Shown here piece by piece: positions 1-7,436 of a stretch of DNA of 26,948 bases. This stretch comes from CAZQVN01 sp964596775. Its GTDB lineage: Bacteria > Eisenbacteria > RBG-16-71-46 > JABDJR01 > JAWXBZ01. The notes under the pieces are model-generated. The model searched no databases and had not been told where the DNA came from. It saw nothing but the letters and a program-made list of their open reading frames with translations. Where the stretch lies: NCBI GenBank assembly GCA_964596775.1, contig CAZQVN010000048.1, positions 1 through 26,948 on the forward strand. The letters run 5' to 3'. Every line of letters begins with the position of its first letter. Position 1 is the stretch's first letter. The position numbers were made by a program, and so were the translations under genes.

Positions 1-2310
1 CACCCGGTGCGTTCCGGCTTCGCTCCACCCCGCATCGAGATCGGCCACGCGGCGCCCGGTCACGCTGAACAGCGTGACGCGGAGCGGTCCGGCCGCGGAT
101 GTCGTGAAGGTGAACGTCACCCGGTTCCAGGCGGGATTCGGGCCGGCGCTGAACCGCGGTCCGGCGGGGTCGCCGGGACCGGGCGCGGCCGACGTCGGAG
201 CCGCCTGAGGCGCTCCGGTCCAGACGGCCAGCCCGACCGACCGGATCGGGCCGGCGCGGTTGAACAGTCCGCCGGTCACGATCCGGTTGCCGACGACCGC
301 CAGGGCGTTGACCGCGGAGGACACCTCGATCGTCTCCACGCGGAAGATTCCCGTGTCGAGCGCATTCCAGGAAACTCCGTCCCACGCGGCGATCTGGCGG
401 GCGGCGACGCCGCCGGCAAAACTCATCGTGCCGCCGGCGAACAGCGTGCCGTTCCGCTCCGCGAGGGCCAGGACCCGGGCCGATGCGCCGGTGATGCCGC
501 TGCCGGGGGAGGTCCACGCCGTGCCGTCCCAGAGCGCCACCCGGGACGCGGAGACCCCTCCCGCCGCGGAAAAATCTCCGCCGGCCGCGAGCCGGTTTCC
601 GAACGGCGAGAGCGCCAGGACCCGCGCGTTCATGCCGCTGCCGATCGCGGTCCACCGCACGCCGTCCCAGGCGGCGATGCGCAGCGCTTCGACGCCGTCG
701 GCCGTCGTGAACCCGCCGCCGGCGGCGAGTCCGCCCTGCCAGGGCACGAGGGCGCGCACCGATCCGTTGAAGCCGCCGCCGACCGGGCTCCAGGAAATCC
801 CGTCCCACCGCGCGACCCGCGCCGCGGGCATCCCGTCCGCCGCGGTGAAATCGCCCGCGGCATAAAGGCTTCCTCCGGTCACCGCGAGCGCCCGCACCGG
901 GGCGTTGAGGCCCGTTCCCAGCGGCTCCCACTCGAATCCGTTCCAGGCCGCGACGTGTCCCGGGGGATCGGTGAACATCCCGGCCGCGACGATCCGTCCG
1001 CCGAATTCCGCCACGGCCAGCACCGGTTCCGCGAAGCCGCTCCCCAGCGGATGCCAGCCGTCCTCCGTGCGCAGTCCGATGTTCCGCGCGTCGACGGTGC
1101 CGAGGCGGGTGAAGTTGCCCCCCGCCACGAAGCCGGTGCCGAACGGCGCGACGGCGTTCACCGAGCCGTCCACCGGGTCGCCGCCACCGAGTGCGCCCCA
1201 GCTGAATCCGTCGAACGTGCCGATGTGGTCCACCGGGAGTCCGTGGATCCGGGTGAACGTCCCGCCGACGATCAGCGACTTGTCGTATTCACCGAGCGCA
1301 TAGAGCCCCTGGGTGGTCCCGGGAACGGGGGTGAAGCCGGTCCCGTCGAACGCGGCGAAGTTCTCCACGGGGAGGCCCCCCGCCGCGTCGAACGCTCCGG
1401 CCACGAACAGCCGCCCCTTGAAGGGATGCATGGCGAAGACGACCGGAATCGGGAACACCGAAGAGCCCAGGCCTCCCCCGGGTTCGCTCCACTCGGTGCC
1501 GTTCCAGCGGGCCACGCTGCGGGCGGCGACCGTGCCGGCCGAGTCGAACTGCCCTCCGGCGTAGAGATCGTCCCCGAAGGTCGCCAGCGCGTAAACGCGG
1601 GCCAGGTTGCCGTGAATGCCGGCCCCGAGCGGGTGCCAGTTGCGGCCGTCCCAGCGGGCCACGTTCCGCGCAAAGACGCCGCCGGCCTCGGAAAAGGTTC
1701 CTCCCGCGTACAGGCTCTTCTTGTGAACGAGGAGCGAGGTGACGCTGACATAGTTGATGTTCGAGGATACGCGCCGCCAGCTCGTGCCGTTCCACCGGGA
1801 GATGCGCAGCGCCCCGGACGTTCCGGCCTTCGTGAACACGCCGCCGGCGTACAGTTCGCCGTCGAAGACGGCCAGCGCGGCCACCCAGTCGTCCATCCCC
1901 GGGCCGAGCGGCTGCCAGGACGTTCCGTCCCAGCGGGCGGTGAACGCGGTGCGGGTGTCACCGGACTTCGTGAACACGCCGGCGGCGCAGATCTCCCCCT
2001 GGTAGACGGCCAGGGCCAGAACCGAGGCGGTGGAGTAGAACGGGTGGTCCGACGCGAACCCTTCCCCCATCGGATGCCAGGCCAGGCCGTCCCAGCGCGC
2101 GATGTTCCGGACCGGCTTGCCCCCGGCCGAGGTGAAGGTTCCGCCGATGACGAGGCTCCCCTCGTGAACGACCATGCTGCGCACGATCCCGTTCACGCCC
2201 GGGATGTGAAATCCCCCTTCCCAGACTCCCTGCTCCGCGGCGCGGACGGGCCCGGCTCCGGCCAGGAGGAACAACGCGAGGAAACCTGGGAAAGTGTGGG
2301 TGCAGCGCAT
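1..2310 (-). CDS. Exported WDG-repeat protein with FlgD/sorting-like C-terminal domain (partial, C-terminus beyond window)
   Basis: The minus-strand frame is open from an ATG at 2310 to the window edge, giving 770 visible codons and no stop. Residues 1-25 look like a signal peptide: a short basic N-terminus (MRCTH), then a hydrophobic core FLALFLLAGAG and an A-x-A-like site near VRAA. The body holds about 13 copies of a 45-53-residue unit. Each unit has a hydrophobic strand, L-x-(A/V)-G-G-x-F, a stretch such as AGG, and then (A/I)-x-W-(D/N)-G-x-x-W. This is typical of beta-propeller-like surface proteins. From about residue 720 the pattern changes to PNPAWNRVTFTF...GRRVADL...AGTHRV, which matches an FlgD-Ig or T9SS type-A-like C-terminal domain that continues outside the window. 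Function is unknown; an extracellular or cell-surface location is inferred. No Shine-Dalgarno precedes the ATG, and a promoter lies immediately upstream. Confidence 0.85.
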   Translation of the reverse strand, partial: MRCTHTFPGFLALFLLAGAGPVRAAEQGVWEGGFHIPGVNGIVRSMVVHEGSLVIGGTFTSAGGKPVRNIARWDGLAWHPMGEGFASDHPFYSTASVLALAVYQGEICAAGVFTKSGDTRTAFTARWDGTSWQPLGPGMDDWVAALAVFDGELYAGGVFTKAGTSGALRISRWNGTSWRRVSSNINYVSVTSLLVHKKSLYAGGTFSEAGGVFARNVARWDGRNWHPLGAGIHGNLARVYALATFGDDLYAGGQFDSAGTVAARSVARWNGTEWSEPGGGLGSSVFPIPVVFAMHPFKGRLFVAGAFDAAGGLPVENFAAFDGTGFTPVPGTTQGLYALGEYDKSLIVGGTFTRIHGLPVDHIGTFDGFSWGALGGGDPVDGSVNAVAPFGTGFVAGGNFTRLGTVDARNIGLRTEDGWHPLGSGFAEPVLAVAEFGGRIVAAGMFTDPPGHVAAWNGFEWEPLGTGLNAPVRALAVTGGSLYAAGDFTAADGMPAARVARWDGISWSPVGGGFNGSVRALVPWQGGLAAGGGFTTADGVEALRIAAWDGVRWTAIGSGMNARVLALSPFGNRLAAGGDFSAAGGVSASRVALWDGTAWTSPGSGITGASARVLALAERNGTLFAGGTMSFAGGVAARQIAAWDGVSWNALDTGIFRVETIEVSSAVNALAVVGNRIVTGGLFNRAGPIRSVGLAVWTGAPQAAPTSAAPGPGDPAGPRFSAGPNPAWNRVTFTFTTSAAGPLRVTLFSVTGRRVADLDAGWSEAGTHRV
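375..2100 (-). repeat. About 13 tandem WDG-type protein repeats
   Basis: Inside the left-edge gene the codons for W/F-(D/N)-G recur at about 380, 526, 664, 803, 941, 1070, 1207, 1345, 1500, 1648, 1787, 1926 and 2088. The spacing is roughly 115-160 bases, so the unit is about 47-53 residues. On the plus strand this appears as recurring ccgtccca/ccgttcca blocks followed by cgcgg-type sequence. The copies are diverged at the DNA level, so this is an old protein repeat and not a recent DNA amplification. Confidence 0.8.
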
Positions 2311-2316
2311 TCCGCA

Positions 2317-2345
2317 ATCCTACCGCCGGTTCCGCGGCCTGTCAC
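2317..2345 (-). promoter_or_regulatory. Predicted sigma70-type promoter for the left-edge gene; leaderless
   Basis: On the minus strand there is GTGACA (2340-2345), a 17-base spacer, and TAGGAT (2317-2322). Only six bases separate the -10 box from the ATG at 2310, so transcription should start at or within one base of the start codon. No Shine-Dalgarno is present. Confidence 0.55.
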
Positions 2346-2400
2346 GCGATGGATTCGGCGCGGATAAGTTGTTGCAAAAAAACACTTTGTGATATTGCCG

Positions 2401-2442
2401 GCGGTTGTACCGCTTGACACTCCCCGGCGGCCATCGTAGCGT
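2401..2442 (+). promoter_or_regulatory. Strong sigma70-type promoter with upstream palindrome, driving the RNA/leader before phoH
   Basis: There is a perfect TTGACA at 2414-2419, a 17-base spacer and TAGCGT at 2437-2442, with a predicted start near 2449. Immediately upstream, 2401-2413 is a perfect inverted repeat GCGGT-TGT-ACCGC, a possible operator. Further upstream (2364-2396) is an A/T-rich patch including seven A's, unusual in this GC-rich DNA, which could act as an UP element. The site sits in the divergent gap between the left-edge gene and phoH. Confidence 0.65.
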
Positions 2443-2448
2443 TTCCGC

Positions 2449-2640
2449 ATCCGTGTGGAGCCGGTGAGCCCGGGTGCCGAAAACTGCAGCAGGACCACCG
2501 TTTCAGGCTCCAGCCGATCCAGACCATGTCCCTGGTTCAGGGGGAAGGACGCCCATTCCAGACGTCAACGGAAAACCTGTGAGAGCCCTGGCTCCGGGCC
2601 ATCGCCGGCCTTCTTCGGCCGGCGACCTGGGGCTTTTTTT
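2449..2640 (+). ncRNA. Candidate structured RNA (about 190 nt) or long phoH leader, family not recognised
   Basis: The stretch runs from the predicted start near 2449 to a T-run at 2634-2640. It contains nested pairings: GGAGCC near 2457 with GGCTCC near 2505, enclosing CGGTG/CACCG. A CCCTG-GTT-CAGGG hairpin follows near 2530, and then the terminator hairpin. No good protein reading was found; the open frame through it has no recognisable start context. The length and the strong promoter would suit a stand-alone small RNA, but the T-run ends only 24 bases before phoH, so a riboswitch or attenuator leader is equally possible. I tried to match SRP RNA, 6S RNA, cobalamin, glycine, TPP and SAM elements by eye and none fits convincingly. 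Confidence 0.45.
2584..2640 (+). terminator. Intrinsic terminator or attenuator just before phoH
   Basis: A perfect 8-bp stem, CGCCGGCC (2603-2610) and GGCCGGCG (2617-2624), closes a TTCTTC loop. Outer pairing of AGCCC (2584-2588) with GGGCT (2630-2634) extends it, and a run of seven T's (2634-2640) follows. It lies between the strong promoter and the phoH Shine-Dalgarno, so some read-through or regulated anti-termination would be needed for phoH to use that promoter. Confidence 0.8.
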
Positions 2641-2664
2641 GCTGGCGCCTCCCGTCGGAGACGC

Positions 2665-3747
2665 ATGAGCGACAGAAGCACCCGGACCATCAGCCTGGCC
2701 TCGGTGGACAAGCAGTCGCTGTTCGGCGAGCGGGATGCCAATCTCAGGAGAATCGAGCGGCTGTTCGGCGTGGAGGCCACGCTCCGCGGCAGCGACCTCG
2801 CGTTCAGCGGGGCGGCTCCGGGAGTGTCCGGCGCGGCCGACGTCCTGAGGGAACTGATCGGCATGGTCCGGAAGGGGCGCAACGTGTCCGGCGACGAGAT
2901 CGAGCAGATCGCGGACCTGATGAAGGGGGGCGGTGAGGCGGTGCAGAAGTCCTTCGACGAGAACGACGCTCCGCTGAATTTCGAGCGCAAGTCGATCTAC
3001 CTGAAATCCCCGGGACAGCGGGCGTACATCGAGGCGATCCGCCGGAACGACGTGGTGTTCGGCATCGGGGTGGCCGGAACGGGAAAGACTTATCTTGCCG
3101 TGGCCATGTCCGTCCTCGCCCTCAAGGAGCGGCTGGTCGACCGGATCGTGCTTGTCCGCCCCGCCGTGGAGGCGGGGGAGAGCCTGGGTTTCCTGCCCGG
3201 CAGCTTCGAGGAGAAGGTGGACCCCTATCTCCGCCCGCTCTACGACGCCCTGCGCGACCTGATGGGCGCGGAGAAGGTCAAGCGGTTCATGGAAAGCGGG
3301 ATCATCGAGATCGCTCCGCTCGCCTACATGCGCGGGCGCACGCTCTCGTCGGCGTTCGTGATCCTCGACGAAGCCCAGAACACCACGGTCAAGCAGATGA
3401 AGATGTTCCTGACGCGCCTCGGCCAGAACTCGAAGGCGGTCATCACCGGCGACGTGACCCAGATCGACCTCGAGCGGCAGGAACAGTCGGGACTGATCCG
3501 GATCCAGGGGATCCTTTCGGACATCAAGGGGATCCGCTTCTGCTATTTCGACGAGAAGGACGTGGTCCGCCACCGCCTGGTCCGGGAAATCCTCAAGGCG
3601 TTCGACGCGTACGAGCAGGGGGAAGGCGGCACCGAATCCCGGGCCGCGGACAGGGAAGGCAACGTCGACCCGACTCCAAGTCTCCCCGGACAGGACGGCG
3701 ACGCCGAACTTTCCGGATCCGCCGAAGGCGGGGGACCGGCCCGATGA
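2665..3747 (+). CDS. phoH: PhoH-family P-loop ATPase
   Basis: This 360-residue protein matches the usual length of PhoH/PhoL cytoplasmic ATPases, which are linked to RNA metabolism and commonly sit next to ybeY. The Walker A motif GVAGTGKT is at residues 135-142 (K141) and the Walker B motif VILDEAQNTT begins at residue 232 (D235/E236). Family blocks LVRPAVEAGE and LGFLPG are intact. The last 45 or so residues are a low-complexity acidic/Gly tail. The start at 2665 is chosen because GGAG lies 5-8 bases upstream and the N-terminus is family-like. An in-frame ATG at 2455 would translate through the terminator and was rejected. The stop overlaps the next start as ATGA, so translation is likely coupled to pgpH. 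Confidence 0.95.
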   Translation: MSDRSTRTISLASVDKQSLFGERDANLRRIERLFGVEATLRGSDLAFSGAAPGVSGAADVLRELIGMVRKGRNVSGDEIEQIADLMKGGGEAVQKSFDENDAPLNFERKSIYLKSPGQRAYIEAIRRNDVVFGIGVAGTGKTYLAVAMSVLALKERLVDRIVLVRPAVEAGESLGFLPGSFEEKVDPYLRPLYDALRDLMGAEKVKRFMESGIIEIAPLAYMRGRTLSSAFVILDEAQNTTVKQMKMFLTRLGQNSKAVITGDVTQIDLERQEQSGLIRIQGILSDIKGIRFCYFDEKDVVRHRLVREILKAFDAYEQGEGGTESRAADREGNVDPTPSLPGQDGDAELSGSAEGGGPAR

Positions 3748-6005
3748 AACCGGCGAAGAAGCCGGCCGCCGCGCGCGCGCGGGCGCGCTCGCGGGACGGC
3801 CAGCGGCCGACCTGGGTGCGCCGGACGATCAAGGTGCTGCTGGCCCTGTCGCTCGTCCTCGTGACGGTTCCGCTCTTTCCGCTCGAGCCGCGGCCGACGA
3901 CGCCCCACTACCAGGTCGGTCAGATCGTCGACGAGGAGATCATCGCCCCGTTCAGCTTCGACATTCTCAAGGCGGCGGACCAGGTGGCGCGGGAGGAGGA
4001 AGAAGCCGTCCGCGACGTCTCCCCGATCCTGGTCGTGGACCAGAGCCGCGCCGAAGAGGCGCTCCTGCGGCTCGGCCAGTACCGCCAGGATGTCCGCCGC
4101 ATCGCGGCGTCCACGCATCTCAAGAAGAGCGAGCGGGCCGACATGATCTCGCGCCTGCCGGTTCCGCTGATGCCCGGCGGCCGCCGCATTCTCGCCGACC
4201 CGGACTCGTCGGGGAAGATACTCGACGAGGTGGCCACGATTCTCAACCAGGCCTACCAGGTCGGCATTCTGCGCGACGCCGACATCCCCCGGCTCGACGG
4301 CCGGCTCAAGGTGGCGCTGCGCCACGGCCGCGAGGAGACGATTCTCTCGTCGTTCCAGCTGTACGACCGCCGGCGGGTCCAGGAAACGGCGGACGAGCGC
4401 TCGCACGAACTGTTCCCGCGTTCCCCCGAGGCGGGGGTCACGATCACCGAACTCGCGGTGGCGTTCGCCGAGCCGAACCTCGTGTTCGAGGCGGCGGAGA
4501 CCGCCCGCCGCGAGGAGCTGGCCCGGAGGTCGGTGTCGCTGGCCAAGGGGCACATCGAGAAGGGGGAGAGGATCGTCGACAGCCACACGAAGATCACCGT
4601 GGCCCATTACGAGATTCTCCGCTCCATGGAAACCGCGGCGTCGCTCAAGGCGCCCACCGAGCGCCGGGCGTGGTTCTGGCCGCTGCTCGGCCGGGCGTTG
4701 CTGGTCGGCATGCTCGTGGTCATTTTCGTGGCGTTCCTCAAGCGCTACCGCCCGAAGCTCTACGACGACATGCCGGTGCTGGTGTTCCTGACCGTCACCA
4801 GCATCATCGTCCTCGTGGCCGCGGCGCTGATCAAGCGGTTCGCGCCGGACGCCTCGCCGTACCTCATTCCGGTCGGCCTGTCGGCGATCCTCATCACCCT
4901 GCTGCTCGACGACCAGCTGGCCGGGGCCGCCGTCATCGCGATGTCGATCCTCATCGGCGCCGTCGGCGACCTCGGCCTGCCGTTCACGATCGTCTCGATC
5001 GTCGGGAGCCTGGTGGCCGCCGCCTCGGTCGTCGGCATCCGCCACCGCTGGCAGTTCTACCGGGCGATGCTGTTCATGTCGGCGGCCTACGCCATGACGA
5101 TCCTTGCGGTGGAGCTGATCTATTCCACGTCGCCGTTCCAGGAGGCGCTGCGGGATTCCGTGTGGGGCGTGGTCAACGCGGTCAGCGCCACCACGGTGGC
5201 CATCGTGATCCTCCCCGTCCTCGAGCGCGCGTTCGGCCTGCCCACGGACATCACGCTGCTGGAACTCGCCGATCTCAACCGGCCGATCTTCAAGCAGATG
5301 ATGCTCGAGGCGAACGGCACGTACCACCACACGATGGTGATCGGGAGCCTGTCGGAGGCCGCGGCCACCGCCATCGGCGCCAATCCGCTCCTCGCCCGCG
5401 TGGGCGCGTACTACCACGACATCGGCAAGGTGCCGAAGGCGGAGTACTTCGGCGAAAACCTGAGGCCGGGGATGAAGAACCCGCACGAAAAGCTGTCGCC
5501 GACGATGTCGTGCCTGATCCTCGAATCGCACGTCCGGGAAGGGGTGGAAATGGCCCGCGCGCTCAAGCTGCCGCGCGCCGTCCGCGACTTCATCCCGGAG
5601 CACCAGGGAACGACCCTGATGTCCTACTTCTATCACAAGGCGGTCGAGATGGACCCGGGCGTGGACGAGCGCGACTATCGCTACCCCGGTCCCAAGCCCC
5701 AGTCGAAGGAGACGGCCATCGTCATGCTGGCCGACTCCGTGGAAGCCACCAGCCGTTCGCTCTCGGAGCCGACGCCCTCGCGGATCAAGGGGGTCGTCAA
5801 GCGGATCATCGATCAGCGCGCCGCGGACGGGCAGCTCGACGAGTGCAATCTCACCCTTCAGGAGCTGGCCCTGGTCCGGGACGCGTTCGTTCCGGTTCTC
5901 GTGGGCCTCTTTCATGGACGCATCCAGTACCAGTGGCAGGAAAAAGACCGGGCGTTCGGGGGACATCCATCTCCAGGTCCGGTGGAACGGGAATCCCGTC
6001 CTTAA
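3744..6005 (+). CDS. pgpH: 7TM-HD-domain phosphohydrolase (PgpH/YqfF family), probable c-di-AMP phosphodiesterase
   Basis: The protein has 753 residues. A basic N-terminus precedes one membrane segment (about 28-47). A large extracytoplasmic 7TMR-HDED-like domain runs to about residue 305, and a block of about seven membrane segments spans residues 310-500. The cytoplasmic HD domain is C-terminal. HD-fold metal ligands are visible: YHH at 527-529, H558-D559 in YYHDIGK, and H620 in EHQGT. In Listeria and relatives this family hydrolyses the second messenger cyclic di-AMP; that role here is inferred. The gene lies between phoH and ybeY, the conserved order in many phyla. The last 20 or so residues (after RIQYQWQ) extend past the usual end of the family and overlap ybeY. 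Confidence 0.93.
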   Translation: MKPAKKPAAARARARSRDGQRPTWVRRTIKVLLALSLVLVTVPLFPLEPRPTTPHYQVGQIVDEEIIAPFSFDILKAADQVAREEEEAVRDVSPILVVDQSRAEEALLRLGQYRQDVRRIAASTHLKKSERADMISRLPVPLMPGGRRILADPDSSGKILDEVATILNQAYQVGILRDADIPRLDGRLKVALRHGREETILSSFQLYDRRRVQETADERSHELFPRSPEAGVTITELAVAFAEPNLVFEAAETARREELARRSVSLAKGHIEKGERIVDSHTKITVAHYEILRSMETAASLKAPTERRAWFWPLLGRALLVGMLVVIFVAFLKRYRPKLYDDMPVLVFLTVTSIIVLVAAALIKRFAPDASPYLIPVGLSAILITLLLDDQLAGAAVIAMSILIGAVGDLGLPFTIVSIVGSLVAAASVVGIRHRWQFYRAMLFMSAAYAMTILAVELIYSTSPFQEALRDSVWGVVNAVSATTVAIVILPVLERAFGLPTDITLLELADLNRPIFKQMMLEANGTYHHTMVIGSLSEAAATAIGANPLLARVGAYYHDIGKVPKAEYFGENLRPGMKNPHEKLSPTMSCLILESHVREGVEMARALKLPRAVRDFIPEHQGTTLMSYFYHKAVEMDPGVDERDYRYPGPKPQSKETAIVMLADSVEATSRSLSEPTPSRIKGVVKRIIDQRAADGQLDECNLTLQELALVRDAFVPVLVGLFHGRIQYQWQEKDRAFGGHPSPGPVERESRP

Positions 6006-6438
6006 GCGGGGGCTCAACAGGCTCGTGCGTGCGGTTCTTGCGGGTGAAGGTCGCCCGGAGGCGTCCGTGGGCTTCCTGTTCACCGGCGACGACGAACTCC
6101 GGACGATGAACAGGACCTGGCGCGGGCGGGACCGCGCCACCGACGTGCTGTCGTTTCCGGCCGAACCGGACACGGACGGGCCCGCCGGCCGCCTTTCCGC
6201 GGACGGGACCGCGGACACCTACATCGGCGACATCGCGATATCGCTCGACCGCGCCCGGGTCCAGGCGCCCCGGTTCAGCGCCACGTTCGAGGAGGAAACG
6301 GCCCGTCTCGTGGTCCACGGTCTGCTGCATCTGCTCGGTTACGATCATCACACCCCCGCCGACGGCCGGAAGATGAAGGCCAGGGAGCGCGTCTACCTGG
6401 CCGGGGTGGAACCGGGAGCGCTGCTCCGCCCATGCTGA
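5914..6438 (+). CDS. ybeY: YbeY endoribonuclease / rRNA maturation factor
   Basis: This 174-residue metalloprotein carries the family signature HGLLHLLGYDH at residues 135-145, with the three zinc-binding histidines H135, H139 and H145. The upstream block RATDVLSFP is also canonical. YbeY acts in 16S rRNA 3'-end processing and ribosome quality control. ATG 5914 is the only usable start in frame before the conserved core, so the gene overlaps the 3' end of pgpH by 92 bases in another frame. The N-terminal 15 or so residues are not family-like, and initiation at a non-standard codon slightly downstream cannot be excluded. It overlaps the next gene by 7 bases. Confidence 0.95.
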   Translation: MDASSTSGRKKTGRSGDIHLQVRWNGNPVLKRGLNRLVRAVLAGEGRPEASVGFLFTGDDELRTMNRTWRGRDRATDVLSFPAEPDTDGPAGRLSADGTADTYIGDIAISLDRARVQAPRFSATFEEETARLVVHGLLHLLGYDHHTPADGRKMKARERVYLAGVEPGALLRPC

Positions 6439-7436
6439 TCTCCTCGCTGGCGCTGACCATCGTTGCGGTGACCTCGAGCCTCCTGGCCACCTACCTGGCG
6501 TTCGCCCAGTTCGCGCTCTTTTCCACGATGCTGGAGGAGGGGGAGCGGCGGGGCGGCGAGGACTATGCGGACCAGGCCATGCTGAACCGCCTGCTCGAGC
6601 GCCCGCGCGACGTCTACCTGCAGCTGGCCGCGGGACGCACGGCATTCCGCTGGCTGGCGCTCGGGTCGATGATGGCGCTGGGCATCGCTTCGGGAAAATC
6701 CCACCCGCTGGCGGCGGCGACCGCCGGGGCGTTCCTGCTCTTCGCGCTCGAGGATGAAATACCGCTCCGGCTCGTCCTCAGGAACCCGTCCGCCTACGCG
6801 CTGCGGCTGCTGCCGCCGATCGCGTTCGTGCTCAACGTGCTGCGGGCGATCGCTCCGCTGTTCAACGCCACGTACGGGCTGAGCCGGGCGCTGGTGCGGC
6901 ACCGCAGTGCCGGCGATCCTCCGCTGTCCGTGGAGGAACTGACGATGATGGCCGCGGCCGGCGGAGCGCGGCTGGGGATCGAGGAGCGGCGGATTCTCCG
7001 CGGCATTTTCCGTTCCTCGGGCATCCTGGTGGCCGACATCATGACGCCGCGCGAACGCATCGCGGCCCTCGACCGGACGGCCACCGTCCGGGACGCGCTC
7101 GACATGTTCCGGGGGCGGCGCAAGTCCCGCCTTCCGGTCTGCGACGGCACGCTGGACCGGATCACCGGGGTGGTCCACGCCAAGGACTTCCTGCGCTCCG
7201 CGTTCGATCCGGCCGCCGCCGACCGGCCGATCACCCCGCTGGTGCTCGACGCCTACTTCGTGCGGCAGGACCGGAAGATCCAGGAGCTGTTCGAGGAGCT
7301 CAAGGAGAGCCGGGTGCATCTCGCGGTGGTGGTGGACCGCCTCGGCCGCACCGTCGGGATCGTGAGCCTGGACGACGTGCTCGAGGAGATCGTCGGCGAG
7401 ATCCGCGACGACATCGAGCCGGAGAAACCGCGATGA
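6432..7436 (+). CDS. CNNM/CorC-type membrane protein with CBS pair (HlyC/CorC family), first of two
   Basis: The protein has 334 residues. The N-terminal half (about 1-150) is hydrophobic with 3-4 predicted membrane segments and corresponds to the DUF21/CNNM domain. A CBS pair follows, from about residue 200 (DIMTPRERIAALD at 203-215) to about 325. It ends with SLDDVLEEIVGEIRDD, the usual junction to a CorC_HlyC domain, but that domain is absent because the gene stops there. Family members are implicated in Mg2+ or Co2+ efflux and homeostasis, and the CBS domains bind adenylates. The specific ion is not deducible. It is coupled at both ends: a 7-base overlap with ybeY and an ATGA overlap with the paralogue downstream. 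Confidence 0.85.
   Translation: MLISSLALTIVAVTSSLLATYLAFAQFALFSTMLEEGERRGGEDYADQAMLNRLLERPRDVYLQLAAGRTAFRWLALGSMMALGIASGKSHPLAAATAGAFLLFALEDEIPLRLVLRNPSAYALRLLPPIAFVLNVLRAIAPLFNATYGLSRALVRHRSAGDPPLSVEELTMMAAAGGARLGIEERRILRGIFRSSGILVADIMTPRERIAALDRTATVRDALDMFRGRRKSRLPVCDGTLDRITGVVHAKDFLRSAFDPAAADRPITPLVLDAYFVRQDRKIQELFEELKESRVHLAVVVDRLGRTVGIVSLDDVLEEIVGEIRDDIEPEKPR

Noticed and set aside
7..2367. Plus-strand 786-codon open frame
   Set aside because: It is antisense to the WDG-repeat gene; its translation is rich in Arg/Gly/Pro with no domain, as expected of a shadow frame in GC-rich DNA.
2449..2640. SRP RNA, 6S RNA or a known riboswitch
   Set aside because: The conserved SRP apical loop, the 6S open-bubble layout and the cobalamin, glycine, TPP and SAM core motifs could not be found by eye, so the RNA was left unassigned.
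2455..2664. N-terminal extension of PhoH from ATG 2455
   Set aside because: It would read through the intrinsic terminator and adds 70 Ser/Arg-rich residues absent from the family; ATG 2665 has GGAG and a family-like N-terminus.
3543..6218. Minus-strand 891-codon open frame
   Set aside because: Antisense to pgpH and ybeY; low-complexity His/Arg/Asp-rich translation with no recognisable family.
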